The notes beneath the pieces were generated by a model. The model did no database searches, was not told the origin of the DNA, and worked only from the letters and a program-made list of their open reading frames with translations. A stretch of 64,000 nt of DNA from Manihot esculenta (Eukaryota; Streptophyta; Magnoliopsida; Malpighiales; Euphorbiaceae). The translations under genes were made by a program, and so were the position numbers. Below are positions 42,371 to 55,729 of this stretch, one piece after another (positions within the stretch are counted from its first letter, which is position 1; every line of letters starts with the position of its first letter). Where the stretch lies: contig NC_035177.2 in NCBI RefSeq assembly GCF_001659605.2, positions 806,611 through 870,610 of the forward strand, given 5' to 3'.

Positions 42371-44450
42371 TGACAGAGCGCATTTTAGGCCATATTATCA
42401 TGATCTTAATGATGTTTATTTGCACAGTTTCTGCCTAATTTGGTTGTTTTGTTCATGTTCTTCAGAAACTAGGTGTGAAAAGACATTCTGGAGAAAATGT
42501 GGTTAAAACTGCCAAAAAGTGCCAAATATGGAAAGTTCCAGAAAAGGAAAGTTTTCATATATGGAAAGTTCCAAATAAGGAAAGTTTCATATATGGAAAG
42601 TGCCAAACAAGGAAAGAGTCAAAGAGCGCAGCCAGCAAACTGTCCGAAATTCGAACTGCAGAATCCTTCCTGCCTTGTTTAGAATGTGTGCCAAGAAAGG
42701 AAAGTCTTCAAATAAGGCAAGTTTTCAGAAAAGGAAAGTCTTCAAATGAGGAAAGTGCAGAGGCAAAAGCAAATAAGGAAAGCTCAGTCAGAGGATTATT
42801 TAAAATTCAAATCGCAGATATTTCTTTCCTTATTCAAAGATGTGCACATACTGCAGCAGTCATATCTTCCAATTTAGGCAGCAAGATCTCATGAAGGCAC
42901 ACTTGCCTCTTCTGCGTTCAGCGTTTAAAATTCAAACGAAGGCTCCACCTGAAAAGGAAAGACTTGGCAGATCCACTTTCCCTCTTGCATTCAATGACTG
43001 CGCACTACTTGCCTTCTGCAACATGATCTGCGCACCACTCTCTATTAAGGAAGGAGATCTCTATGCACTTGGCCTTCATACAGTCCAGATTCATAATTCA
43101 ATAGAGGATCCATCTAAATAGGAAGTTTGGACAGCAAATATTTCCTATACAGTGTTGTCCGCGCGCCTACCTCTTCTGCAAAGCCTGATCCGCGCGCCTC
43201 CTTCCCTTTCAGTGCTATCCGCGCGCATGCCTCTCTCCTGCAGAGCAAGCCACGACTTTTCTTCCTCTATTGGCATCCTTGGATCGCTCTTCCTTCCTTT
43301 TCAGACACAAGGTACGCTCCTTTCCTATTCTGAAAGCCATCTGCGCGCACCTGCCTTCTGAAGTGCATGCACTACGATTCTTTCCTCTTTTGCAACAACT
43401 TGGGCAGCAAGTTGCAAGGGCAGCATCTACACTAATTAGGAAGCAACTTGGGCAGCCTCTACACACCTAGGGCAGCATCTAGAGGCTATAAAAACCTCTC
43501 TTCAAGGCAGCCACGAGTTGGCCTTCTTTCCCCCTTCTCCTAGGCTTCGGTCAAGCACTTCTCTCCTTCTTCTTCTTCTTTTCTTCTTCTTTTATTTTAT
43601 TTTCTGTTTTGTTTCAGCCATGAGAGGCTGAAACCTTTTATTCTAGTTGAAGATCAAGTGAAGCTTTAGTTGTATTGTGGATTGAGAGACTTGGACATTC
43701 ATTGTTTTACCTTTTGTTATTCAATATTCTTGTGATTTCATGCTTAAGGATATTATTGCTTTGTTATTTAAGATCTCCATTGATTTTTGTTGCAAAGTGA
43801 TATATTGTTGTTTTGAATGATTTTAAGTCCGTATTTGCTTGAATCGTTTGAACATAAGAACACTTGGTGCACAACCAAGGAAATTGCATGATCTAGTGTT
43901 GTCTCCATGCATGTGGGTGACTAGAATTGGTTCTCTCCATTACTTTATGCGATTGACTTTTGCAAAAGGCCTAAGGCTCAAAGACGTTCTTTGGCAATTG
44001 TTAATTAGTAGTTGATTGGTGGACTTTCCCTAATTAATTTAATCTAAAAGAGAGACTATGGATGTGAGAAGCTTCTTCAATCTCCATGGCCAATTTATTG
44101 AATCAACAAAGGAACTTTTGAGTCAATGATCAATCCCATCAACTAAAGTGGATCTAAATCTTCAACTAGAGCTTTTACCATCATTGTTTTACCCTCAATT
44201 TACTTTCTGCTTACTTTTTAATTACTCTTTTCATTAGCTTAATCAAATCAATCTCAATACCCCCATTTTTACTTTACATGCACTTGCACTTTCTTTTCTT
44301 TTCTGCTCTCTTTAATTTGGTCTATTCAAGGAAGGTAAACGAGTATCAATTCCCTGTGGATACGATCCTCTTACCACTGTCTACAATTTTAATATTGTTG
44401 GTAGTTAAACAGGTTATTTATTTTGACCGGCTTCGACAACCGTTCTGTCA
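42371..44450 (+). repeat. 3' LTR of E (2080 bp)
   Basis: TGACAGAGCG to CGTTCTGTCA, same length as the 5' LTR, about seven substitutions and no indel seen. Followed by the duplication ACTGG. Confidence 0.94.
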
Positions 44451-47400
44451 ACTGGGGTCCTCTATCAGACACTATTGAAACAGGAACCCCATGCAGCCTG
44501 ACGATCTCATCAACATACACCTGCGCCAACTTGTCCACAGAATAGCCACTCCTAACAGGAATGAAGTGAGCAGATTTGGTGAGTCTGTCCACAATCACCC
44601 ATATGGAGTCCAATCTGTTGGACGTCGCCGGTAACCCCACTACGAAGTCCATAGCTATATTTTCCCATTTCCACTCGGTAATAGGTAGCGGGTTAAGCAT
44701 CCCAGCTGGCTTCTGATGTTCTAGCTTCACCCTCTGACACACTTCGCAGGCTGACACAAACTGTGCCACTTCTTTCTTCATGGCTGGCCACCAATAAACT
44801 TTCTTCAGATCTTGGTACATTTTGGTGGCTCCGGGGTGAACGTTGTATCTTGCATTATGAGCCTCCCTCATAATGTCTCCTTTTAGCCCTATGTCATCTG
44901 GTACACACAGTCGACTCCCATAGCGGAGGATCCCCATACTGTCAAATCTAAACTCACTGTCCTTGCCTGACTGAACAGTCCTGGCAATCTTCACTAACTA
45001 TGGGTCCTCATGTTGTTTCTGAGCCACCTGCTCCAGAAACACGGGTGCCACTCTCATCTGAGCAATCAATGCACCTGTACCAGACAGCTCCAACTGTAGA
45101 CCTTCACTCATGAGCTCGAAGAGCTCCCTCACTACTGGCCTCCTCTCTGCTGAAATATGGGACAAACTGCCAAGTGATTTCCGGCTTAAGGCGTCTGCCA
45201 CAACATTCGCCTTACCCGGATGATACTGGATCTTGCAATCATAGTCACTAAGCAGCTCTACCCATCTCCTTTGCCTCAGATTCAGATCCCTCTGACTCAA
45301 GATGTACTGCAGGCTCTTATGATCGGTGAAGATCTCACATTTTACCCCATAGAGGTAGTGCCTCCACATCTTGAGTGCAAAGATTACTGCTGCCATTTCA
45401 AGGTCATGTGTGGGGTAATTCAACTCATGCTTCTTCAGCTGTCTAGAAGCATAAGCAATCACCCTCTCATTCTGCATTAGCACACAACCCAGTCCCACAC
45501 GGGACGCATCACAGAAGACTGTAAAGTCCTCATCACTAGATGGCATAGCCAACACTGGTGCTGAAGTCAACCTTTTCTTAAGCTCTTCAAAACTCTCTTC
45601 GCACTGGTCGATCCACACAAACTTCTGATTCTTCCTGGTTAGCCTGGTAAGAGGAGCTGCAATTTTTGAGAAGTCCTGGACGAACCTCCTGTAGTAACCT
45701 GCCAAACCCAAGAAACTCCTGATTTCTGTCACTTAAGTGGGTCTAGGCCAGTTAGCCACAGCTTCTACCTTCTTGGGGTCTACCTCTATCCCATTTTCTG
45801 ACACCACATGCCCCAAGAATGAAATGCTCCTCAGCCAGAACTCACACTTAGAGAACTTGGCATACAAACCATGTTCCCTCAAGGTCTGCAGAACCAACCT
45901 CAGATGATGAGCATGCTCCTCTGCATTCCTGGAATACACTAAGATATCATCTATGAAGACGATAACAAAGTGATCCAGGTATTGGCTAAACACTCTGTTC
46001 ATGAGATCCATGAATGCTGCAGGGGCGTTGGTCAACCCGAACGGCATTACAAGGAACTCAAAATGCCCATATCTGGTCCTGAAAGCTGTCTTTGGCACAT
46101 CTTCTTCTCTGATCCTCAGTTGATGGTACCCCGATCTCAGATCTATCTTGGAGAAACAACTCGCTCTTGCTAGCTGGTCGAATAGATCATCGATCCTTGG
46201 CAATGGGTACTTGTTCTTGGTAGTGACTTTGTTCAACTACCTGTAGTCGATACAAAGTCTAAGGGATCCATCCTTCTTTCTCACAAACAAGACTGGTGCA
46301 CCCCAAGGTGAGGTGCTCGGTCGGATGAAGCCCTTTTCTACCAGCTCTTGCAACTGCTCTTTCAACTCTTTCAACTCGGCTGGAGCCATCCTGTAGGGAG
46401 GGATAGAGATCGGTCGGGTTCCAGGAATTAGTTCTATCTCAAACTCTATCTCCCTAGCAGGTGGTAAACCTGGCAGCTCGTCTGGGAAGACGTCTAGAAA
46501 CTCTCTAACCACTGGCACCGAGGCGGGCTCTCTAACCTGACTATTAAGCTCTCTCACGTGAGCCAAATACCCCTGACATCCCTTCCTCAGCAACCTACGA
46601 GCCTGAAGAGCTGATATCAGACCTCTAGGTGTACCCCTCCTGTCTCCCCTGAAGACAACCTCTGACCCATCCTGACCTCTGAACCTGACTACCTTGTCCC
46701 TGCAGTCCAAGGTAGCACCATGGGTAGATAACCAGTCCATCCCTAGAATGACGTCAAAATCTGTCAAGTCTAGAACCACAAGGTCGGCGGAAAGGCATCT
46801 TCCCTCAACAAAGACTGGACTGCACTGGCAGACTGACCCTGCCATTGTTGGATCACACTTGGGTCCACTGACCCAGAGAGGACACTCTAACTCAGAGATC
46901 ATCAGACCCAACCTCTCGACGGCTCTCAGTGCAATAAAAGAATGAGATGCACCAGGGTCCATCAAGGCATACACATCTGAACAACCAATGACTAAGTTAC
47001 CTGCCACCACGGTGTTAGATGCATCTGCCTCCTGCTGAGTCATTGTGAAGATCCGTGCTGGAGCTGATGGACCTTCACCTCTGAAACCCGCTGAAGAAGA
47101 GGCTGCCCCTCTCCCTCTGCCTCTGCCACTGGCCTGCGTCGCGGCTGGAGCTGCTGGCTGAGCCACACTACCAGAAACTGTCTGCTGAGACTGTGCTCCA
47201 AAAGCTGCCCTAGGACACTCCCGAGCCATGTGTCCCTTTTGCCCGCATCTGAAACAGGCTATTGTCCCAGCCCGGCAAACTCCCCAGTGTGGTCTGCTAC
47301 ACTTTGCACAAACTGCATTATCCGCACCAGAGCTTGAGCCACTCCCTAGTCCCAGACTGGACTTGACTTTGTTCCAAAACTTGTTCTTCTTGGGCTTCCT

Positions 47401-48591
47401 AGAGGTATTACTCCACCTTTTGCTACCTGAAGTTGCTGCACTCAGAGAAGAAGAGCTTGGGGTCTTGGAACCAGAAGGCTGTGCCACTGACTGTCTGACT
47501 GTTCCCTGAACGATGGCACTGGCCTCCATTTTTCGGGCCATATCCACTATGGCATGGAAGCTCTCCCTATCTGCTGACTGGATTAAGGAGGAATATCTGG
47601 AGTGGAGTTTCATGATATACCTCCTTGACTTCTTCTGGTCTGTGTCAAGGTTTTGCCCTGCAAATGGCAACAGCTCCAAGAATCTGTCTGTGAACTCCTC
47701 TACACTCATTTCATCGGTCAGCCTCAATTGCTCAAACTCTATCATCTTCAGTTCCCTCGAACTATCGGGAAAAGCCCATCCTGCAAACTCGTTTGCAAAC
47801 TCCTCCTAAGACATGCTGTCCACTCTCGGGTTCACATAATTCTTGAACCACTCTCATGCCTTCTTGCACTTAAGCGTGAACCCAGCCATCTGAATGGCTC
47901 TACTATCATTTGCCCCAATCTCATCTGTGATCACTTTTACCCTCTCAAGATACACAAACGGGTCATCTCCTTTTTCATACTGAGGAGCACCCAACTTCAT
48001 GTAGTCGGTCATCTTGACCTTGCTCCCACTGGCTGAGCTAGGTCTAGAAGGTTGAGTAACTGGGGCTGCTGTTTCTGTAGGTGGTGGAGGTGGGGGTGCA
48101 ACATTCCCCGAGGTGGGGTTTGTAGGGTGAGGATAAAAGGGTGAGGGTGGATAAGCTGGGTACTGGGGGTGAGGTGGATAGAAAGGTGGATAAGGCATGT
48201 AGGTAGGGTAGGGGTTAAAGCTGGAGTAATCCGATGTGCCTCCCATCGGATACCCTGAACCCTACGGGAAGGGTGGATAATGGGGTGGAAAACCATACCC
48301 CGAGGCCTGAACGCCTCCCTGTGACTCCCCTGTCCCTTCTTTCGTCATACTGACATCCAGATTCCCATCCCTCCTCTGGTCCTCTTCCATAACCTCCCTC
48401 ACATCTGAAGAACTCCCTCCCCTATCTATCCCCCTTCTACTAGCATCAAAAGACCTTCTAGGGTCTCTTACTGCTCTTTCTCTATTAGACCTACTAGACA
48501 TTGCCCTAGGCAATGTTGGAGGACGGGCGCTCGTGCCCTCATCCTCAGGCGGTACTCCAGTCAATCGTGCAGATCGACGAGTTCCTCTCAT
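44451..48591 (-). pseudogene. G: gag to integrase, six premature stops
   Basis: Start ATG at 48591 ([10 protein letters not shown]). Gag with Pro/Tyr-rich region, Gag core and CCHC ([14 protein letters not shown]), protease DPGAS, RT with FIDD, RNase H and the integrase N-terminal half follow in one unshifted frame down to the E insertion. Premature stops lie at 48262-48264, 47854-47856, 47806-47808, 46237-46239, 45733-45735 and 44998-45000. By comparison with H three are C-to-T type (CAG to TAG twice, CGA to TGA), one is TGG to TAG and two are transversions. No indel breaks the frame. The copy is dead and the lesions predate or are independent of E. Confidence 0.9.
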
Positions 48592-48846
48592 CCTATTTTC
48601 TGAAAAACAGCACATAACAAGCAAACATTAGCATCATATGGTTCATGTGGGCACACATGAACCCTCATCACATATATCACATATTACCGCATATCATTGA
48701 TGCACATGCATATAGTCATGGCATTTCACATCATCAAATAAGACAGGACTCCACATCCTATCCTAGTGGACATGATCTTCCTATTGTGCTTGACCTTCTA
48801 TGACATCTATGAGCCCGACACTCTAGGTCCGACCATATGAACCTAG

Positions 48847-48859
48847 GGCTCTGATACCA
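48847..48859 (-). other. Primer-binding site of G
   Basis: TGGTATCAGAGCC on the minus strand, three bases inside the LTR at 48863. Confidence 0.9.
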
Positions 48860-48862
48860 TTC

Positions 48863-51161
48863 TGTAACGACCCGAAAATCCGACCGCTACCGGCGCTAGG
48901 ATCCAGGTCGGCTTAAGGCCGCCGGGACCCGTAGAAAGCCTAACATATAACCTGTAAACCTGTTTAATCCCATACATGATCCACAACATACATAAAAATT
49001 TAAAACTTTTCTATTCATCATACACCAAACTCAACCCGTACATGCACTGTACATAAACATAACATAAACATTGACCCCTCTTTGGGATCACATCAATACC
49101 CCAATGGGTAACATAACCTGTGTTGAGTTGGTTTACATAAACATCATAACATATCTAAGATCATGTATAAAAGGGATAACAATACCAATAGGGTCAAGCA
49201 CAACTTCTAATCCTCAATATCATTATACATAACATGACTCTTCAACTTTACATCATTATACAATTTTATCATGTCCACTTTCTATCTATTACAACATAAG
49301 ACTTCACTCTTCTTGACTTCTCTGACTAGCCCGTACCTGCAATCCTGGGGGATTAGGGAAAGGGGTGAGCTACAAGAGCCCAGTGAGCAGAATAGTAAAA
49401 CAACATTTAAAATTTCATGCCATCATGTAATGCAACACATCACAAGTAAATCATATCACGGATGGTATTGTCACCAATAGTCCTCTACATTCCAACGTGC
49501 CGAGACGTAGAATGGGTCAACCGGTCTTTCTCTTAACATAACATAACATAACATTTCCAGTGTGCCAGGGACGTAGAATGGGTACAACCTGGACTTTCTC
49601 TTACATCGTGCCAGGGACGTAGAATGGGTACAACCTGGACTTCCATACCATATCATGCCGTAACATCATCATATCATATGAGGACTAAAGGATCATCCAA
49701 TAACCAATCCACATCAACAACATAAATGCAATGCAACATATTCGTGAATTCTAATGCAAACAACCTAATTCATCTCATGGCATTTATGATGCATGAACAT
49801 GCTCAAAACTTGTAATTTATTTGCTTTAAAATCATAAAGATTTTTTCTACTCACCTCTGGCTAGCTCTGACAAAGACTGAAGCAGCTGACTCACTGCTGG
49901 GGTCCTCGGTTCCTCGGGTCCGAACCTACACAGGTGGACTCAAATGAGGGACCAAACAACTAGAACATAACTCTAAAAACATCCCCCAAAAACCCCCTAA
50001 AACACCTCAAAACAATCATGCAAAAACATGCAAAGGAAGGCTGGACAGGGCACTTTCAGCGGCAGGTTCGGCGGCCGAAAGTCCCTCCAGAGCCGAAAGT
50101 CAGGCATGTTCGGCGGCACCTTCGGCGGCCGAAACTCCCAGACAGAGGCGAAACTCATGCATGTTCGGCGGCACTTTCGGCGGCCGAAACTCCCAGACAG
50201 AGATGAAAGTCTCCTTTCGGGGGCAAGCTTCGGCAGCCGAATGCTGCCTCCACAAGAGGGTTCGGCGGCCGAAAGTCCTTTCGGCTGCCGAACTTGGTTT
50301 CTCCCAACGGGCAGAAACTTGGTTCAAACATGCACAAATGCCTCAAACTCCTACCATCATGCATTTAGCTCAACCAAAACATGCATACAAGCTCCTAGGG
50401 GTCTCAACTAACTTAAACCCCAACTATAACACACAAACACAAGCATTTGCAAGCCACATTGTTCAAAACTCATCAAAAACCCATAAACCTAAACATAAGC
50501 TAAACATGCATTCTACCCCATAGATCTTACTTAAAACTTGTTTAAAACATGGAAAGGATTCAAGATCGGCCCTTACCTCTTGAAGATCGAGGGAGAGACG
50601 ACCGAAACTCGGAGTTGGGAGAGATTTAACTTTCCTTGGTCTCCAAGCTCAAAACTTGCTCAAATCTCTTCAAAACGACATAAACCTTGTCAAAACATGA
50701 AGGATTGAAGGAAAATCATCAAAAACGAACCATGGAGGAGCAAGAACTCACCGTGGCCGAAGATGGGGAGAAAACTCGCCCGTTTCGGCCATAGGGCTCT
50801 TATATAGGGGCTGGCTAGTTCACGTTCGGGGGCCGAACGTGCCCCCACATCTCATGCATGTTCGGCGGCCGAACATGAGGTTCGGCGGCCGAACCTGGCT
50901 TTTTCAAACAAGACTTTCGGAGGCCAAAAGCGCTCCCAAATTCTATCCATGTTCGGCGGCCGAACATGACTTTCGGCGGCCGAACCTGGTAAAAGTTCCA
51001 TGGTCTTTTCATTTAAAAACTCAAATTCATTCTTACTTAAAAATCATTAAAACATGAAAATATCTTATGAAAACATGATTTTACCCTTCTAGAGGTCTCC
51101 GACATCCGAGATTCCACCGGACGGTAGGAATTCCGATACCGGAGTCTAGCCAGGTATTACA
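48863..51161 (-). repeat. LTR shared by G (5') and H (3')
   Basis: 2299 bp, close to the LTR at 58715. Mini-exon 49855-49925; three tandem units at about 49497-49640; palindromes near 50065-50290 and 50825-50990. Confidence 0.93.
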
Positions 51162-51260
51162 TTCTCCCCCCCTTAAGAACATTCGTCCCCGAATGTTCCT
51201 CAACTAGCACATACAAAGCATACAATACATCATTCACATAAAACACATAAGAAACTAACC

Positions 51261-53528
51261 TTAGAACAGATAAGGGTATTGCTGGAGCATGGACTCCCGT
51301 GTCTCCCAAGTGCATTCCTCCATATTGTGGTGGTTCCAAAGGACTTTCACCATCGGGATTTCCTTGTTCCTCAACTTCCTGATCTGGGTGTCTATGATCC
51401 GTACTGGCTGCTCAACATAGGTGAGATCTTCTTGGATCTCCACATCTGGCTCACTAAGAACCTTGCCCGGATCTGACACAAACTTTCTCAACATTGAAAC
51501 ATGGAAAACCGGATGGATTCTTTCCATCGAAGCAGGTAAATCCAGCTTGTATGATACATTCCCAATCTTTTGCAAGACTTTAAAGGGTCCGATGTACCGT
51601 GGAGCCAGCTTACCTTTCTTCCCAAACCGAACCACTCCTTTCATTGGAGACACCTTGAGCAATACCAGATCCCCCTCCTGAAACTCTACCTGCCTTCTGC
51701 GGATGTCTGCATAACTCTTCTGTCAACTTGCAGCAGTCTTGAATCTTTCTCTGATGATGGGTACCACCCTACTGGTGATCTCAACTAACTCTGGCCCTGC
51801 CAAGGCCTTCTCTCCAACTTCCTCCCAGCAAACAGGTGACCTGCACTTCCTTCCATATAAAGCTTCATATGGAGGCATCCCGATGCTAGCATGATGGCTG
51901 TTATTGTAGGCAAACTCCACCAAAGGTAGATGCTGCCTCCAAGAACTGCCAAAGTCCAGCACACACATTCTAAGCATATCCTCGATTGTCTAGATGGTCC
52001 TCTCCGACTGTCCGTCTGTCTGTGGATGGAAGGCAGTACTGAAGTCCAACCTGGTACCCATGGCGTTCTGCAGACTCCGCCAAAATCTGGAGGTGAACTG
52101 GGGTCCTCTATCAAACACTATTGAAACAGGAACCCCATGCAGCATGACGATCTCATCAACATACACCTGCGCCAACTTGTCCACAGAATAGCCACTCCTA
52201 ATAGGAATGAAGTGAGCAGATTTGGTGAGTCTGTCCACAATCACCCATATGGAGTTCAATCTGTTGGACGTCGCCGGTAACCCCACTACGAAGTCCATAG
52301 CTATATTTTCCCATTTCTACTCTGGAATAGGTAGCGGGTTAAGCATCCCAGCTAGCTTCTGATGTTCTAGCTTCACCCTCTGACACACTTCGCAGGCTGA
52401 CACAAACTGTGCCACTTCTTTCTTCATGGCTGGCCACCAATAAACTTTCTTCAGATCTTGGTACATTTTGGTGGCTCCGGGGTGAACGCTGTATCTTGCA
52501 TTATGAGCCTCCCTCATAATGTCTCCTTTTAGCCCTATGTCATCTGGTACACACAGTCGACTCCCACAGCGGAGGATCCCCTCACTGTCAAATCTGAACT
52601 CACTGTCCTTGCCTGACTGAACAGTCCTGGCAATCTTCACTAACTCTGGGTCCTCATGCTGTTTCTGAGCCACCTGCTCCAGAAACACGGGTGCCACTCT
52701 CATATGAGCAATCAATGCACCTGTACCAGACAGCTCCAACTGTAGACCTTCACTCATGAGCTCGAAGAGCTCCCTCACTACTGGCCTCCTCTCTGCTGAA
52801 ATATGGGACAAACTGCCAAGTGATTTCCGGCTTAAGGCGTTTGCCACAACATTCGCCTTACCCGGATGATACTGGATCTTGCAATCATAGTCACTAAGCA
52901 GCTCTACCCATCTCCTCTGCCTCAGATTCAGATCCCTCTGACTCAAGATGTACTGCAGGCTCTTATGATCGGTGAAGATCTCACATTTTACCCCATAGAG
53001 GTAGTGCCTCCACATCTTGAGTGCAAAGATTACTGCTGCCATTTCAAGGTCATGTGTGGGGTAATTCAACTCATGCTTCTTCAGCTGTCTAGAAGCATAA
53101 GCAATCACCCTCTCATTCTGCATTAGCACACAACCCAGTCCCACACGGGACGCATCACAGAAGACTGTAAAGTCCTTATCACTAGATGGCAGAGCTAACA
53201 CTGGTGCTGAAGTCAACCTCTTCTTAAGCTCTTCAAAACTCTCTTCGCACTGGTCGGTCCACACAAACTTCTGATTCTTCCTGGTTAGCCTGGTAAGAGG
53301 AGCTGCAATTTTTGGGAAGTCCTGGACGAACCTCCTGTAGTAACCTGCCAAACCCAAGAAACTCCTGATTTCTGTCACTGAAGTGGGTCTAGGCCAGTTA
53401 GCCACAGCTTCTACCTTCTTGGGGTCTACCTCTATCCCATTTTCTAACACCACATGCCCCAAGAATGAAATGCTCCTCAGCCAGAACTCACACTTAGAGA
53501 ACTTGGCATACAAACCATGTTCCCTCAA
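51261..53528 (-). pseudogene. H: RT end, RNase H, integrase, chromodomain
   Basis: Continues the RT frame interrupted at 53529. RNase H (FCDAS, TDHKS), integrase zinc-binding part (CEVCQ), DDE core and chromodomain ending QQYPYLF at TAA 51261. Premature stops at 52317-52319 (TGG to TAG), 51990-51992 (CAG to TAG) and 51723-51725 (AGA to TGA). Frame is otherwise continuous with 55730-58443 once the solo LTR and one CTCAA are removed. Confidence 0.9.
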
Positions 53529-55729
53529 TGTAACAGCCCGAAAACTGAACTGCTACCGGCGCTAGGATCCAGATCGGCTTAAGGCCGCCGGGACCCGTAG
53601 CAAGCCTGCTGTGAACTCTGAGTACCTGTGAAATCCCATACATGATCAAGCATTTTCTGTAAAACTTAAAACTTTTCCCTGTACCAAGGCTTAACCTGTG
53701 CACATACTATCACTGGACTGCAAAACGCCTGCCAGAGCTCTCATCCATGCTCAAGGCGGCTAAACTCATCTATGTTAAGCCTGGTTCTTCCATACATACG
53801 ACATAAAACATTTACATAAAAAGATCATGTATATACAACAAGGGATTACAACTCTTAGAATCAAGCACCATTCTATACACTGTACATATACACTATCTCT
53901 TTACATTTACATGTCCACACTAGCTATTACAAACTATGTACTCTTCCTATACCCTGCTGACTTCCCTCTGAACTCTGAACCTGCACAACTGGAGTTAGGG
54001 GAGAGGGATGAGCTACTATAGCCCAGTGAGTAGAACAGTAATAAAATAACAGGTGATAAAACATGCTCTCATGAACTGTATCACATCACAAGTAATCACA
54101 TCATCTCAGCCGGACGGATCAAAACTCCCTCAAATTGAGTCTGGTCCCCGCAGGGCTGTTCCAGAACTCCACATCATCTGGGGTACTGTAGTACCATGTG
54201 CCTGGTCCCCGTAGGGCTGTTCCAGGTCTTTACTCTGGGCTTGGTCCCTGTAGGGCTGTTCCAGGTCTTTTCTGCGAGGGCTAGTGAATCCAAAACTATG
54301 TCCGCACCGTCACATAGAAGCAATGTACAAGGAGCAGTGCCAAGTACAAGGATAGATGCAATGCATCATATTCGTGTTCACTAATGCACTCAGCCTATAG
54401 CATGAAACATGATGCATGAAACATGATAAAAATAGCCATTTCTCATATTAAAACATTAAGTTCAGTTCCACTCACCTCTGGCTGACTCTGAACTGACTCT
54501 GCAGGTTTTGAAACTGGACTCACTGCTGCTCTCTGGGGTTCCTCTAGTCCGTTCCTACACAGGTGGACTCAAATGAGGGACCAAACTAACTCAAGAACAT
54601 CTCTAAGAAACTCCCCAAAAACCCTCTAAACGATCCTAAAACCATCACATAAAATATGCAAAAGAAGCCTGGACAGGGCACTTTCGGCTGCAGGTTCGGC
54701 GGCCGAAACCCCACTCCAGAGACGAAACTCATGCATGTTCGGCGGCACCTTCGGCGGCCGAAGGTCTCGTCCAGAGACAAAACTCACACACTTTCGGCGG
54801 CCGAACTCCCTCTTTCGGCGGCCGAAAGTCCCTTTCTAAACCAAAAGCCTAGCTTTCGGGGGCAAGCTTTGGCAGCCGAAACTGCCTCCACAAGGGGTTC
54901 GGCGGCCGAACCTCCCTTCGGCGGCCGAACCTGGCTTTTGCCAACGGGCAGAACCATGCTCTGTTTCATGCAAACTTTGCCCAAAAACCTACAACATGCA
55001 TATCAACTACTCCCAACTAGCACATACACATATATATGCACAAAGGGGTCTCAAACTACCCTAAAACCCCAAACAAACATAGCACATAACACTTAAACAT
55101 GCTTGAACACCAAAGATCACCAAAAACCTCACCTAAACCTAAACATGCATACTACCCATACAAACTTCATAAAACCTTCAAAACTTATCAAAGAAGCTCA
55201 GGATCTTCACTTACCTCTTAAAGAACTTGAGGATGAAGGATCCTAACGTGGAGATATGGAGAAATCCCTTCTCAAAGCTCCAAGCTTCAAACTTTGCTCT
55301 TTTTGCTTAAAACCTTCCAAAATCACCAAAACTCTTAAAAACTTGAAAAGATTTGAAGGAAATCATGAAAACCATGAAAGTCAACGTGGGGAAGGTTTTG
55401 GCTCACCTTTGGCTGCAAGTGGAGGAGAAATAGCCTCCTTCCACCGACCCTTGACCCTTTTATAGGTGGCTGGCCAGACCACCTTCGGTAGCCGAACGTG
55501 AATCCGAAACCATGCAATGTTCGGCGGCCGAAAGTGACCTTCGGCGGCCGAACCTTTGCATTTCTCCCTAGTTGCTTTTCTTTCAAAACTCATTTCCTTT
55601 AACACTTTAAAACATTCAAAACTCTTAAAAACACATGAAAACATATGTCTTACCCTTCTTGAGGGTTCCGACACTCGAGATTCCACCATCTACAGGAATT
55701 CCGATGCCGGACTCAAGCCGGGTATTACA
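53529..55729 (-). mobile_element. Solo LTR inside RT of H
   Basis: 2201 bp, TGTAACAGCC to GGGTATTACA, flanked by CTCAA (53524-53528 and 55730-55734). No internal region, primer site or polypurine tract, so it is the product of LTR-LTR recombination of a second-subfamily element. Mini-exon 54476-54554 and three TCCCC/GTAGGGCTGTTCCAG units at 54145-54270 are present. Confidence 0.93.

Larger units (their letters stand above)
37893..44450 (+). mobile_element. Element E: young non-autonomous Athila/Tat-type retrotransposon
   Basis: Two 2080-bp LTRs, an Asp-tRNA primer site and one 380-codon ORF, but no gag core, protease, RT or integrase. ACTGG is duplicated at 37888-37892 and 44451-44455; the empty site is seen in H near 52095. 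The LTRs differ at about seven positions, so insertion is recent. Similarity to D in LTR ends, primer site, ORF part and 3' region shows E is a deletion derivative of the D family. Confidence 0.93.
34803..51161 (-). mobile_element. Chromoviral copy G, split by element E
   Basis: On the minus strand: 5' LTR 48863-51161 (shared with H), primer site, gag-pol, E insertion, end of integrase, 3' LTR 34803-36976. The two LTRs differ in length (2299 and 2174 bp) and clearly in sequence, so they are not a normal pair. The left flank CTCAT has no partner at the right end of the array (GTGCT). G is therefore recombinant or joined from two elements. Confidence 0.82.
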
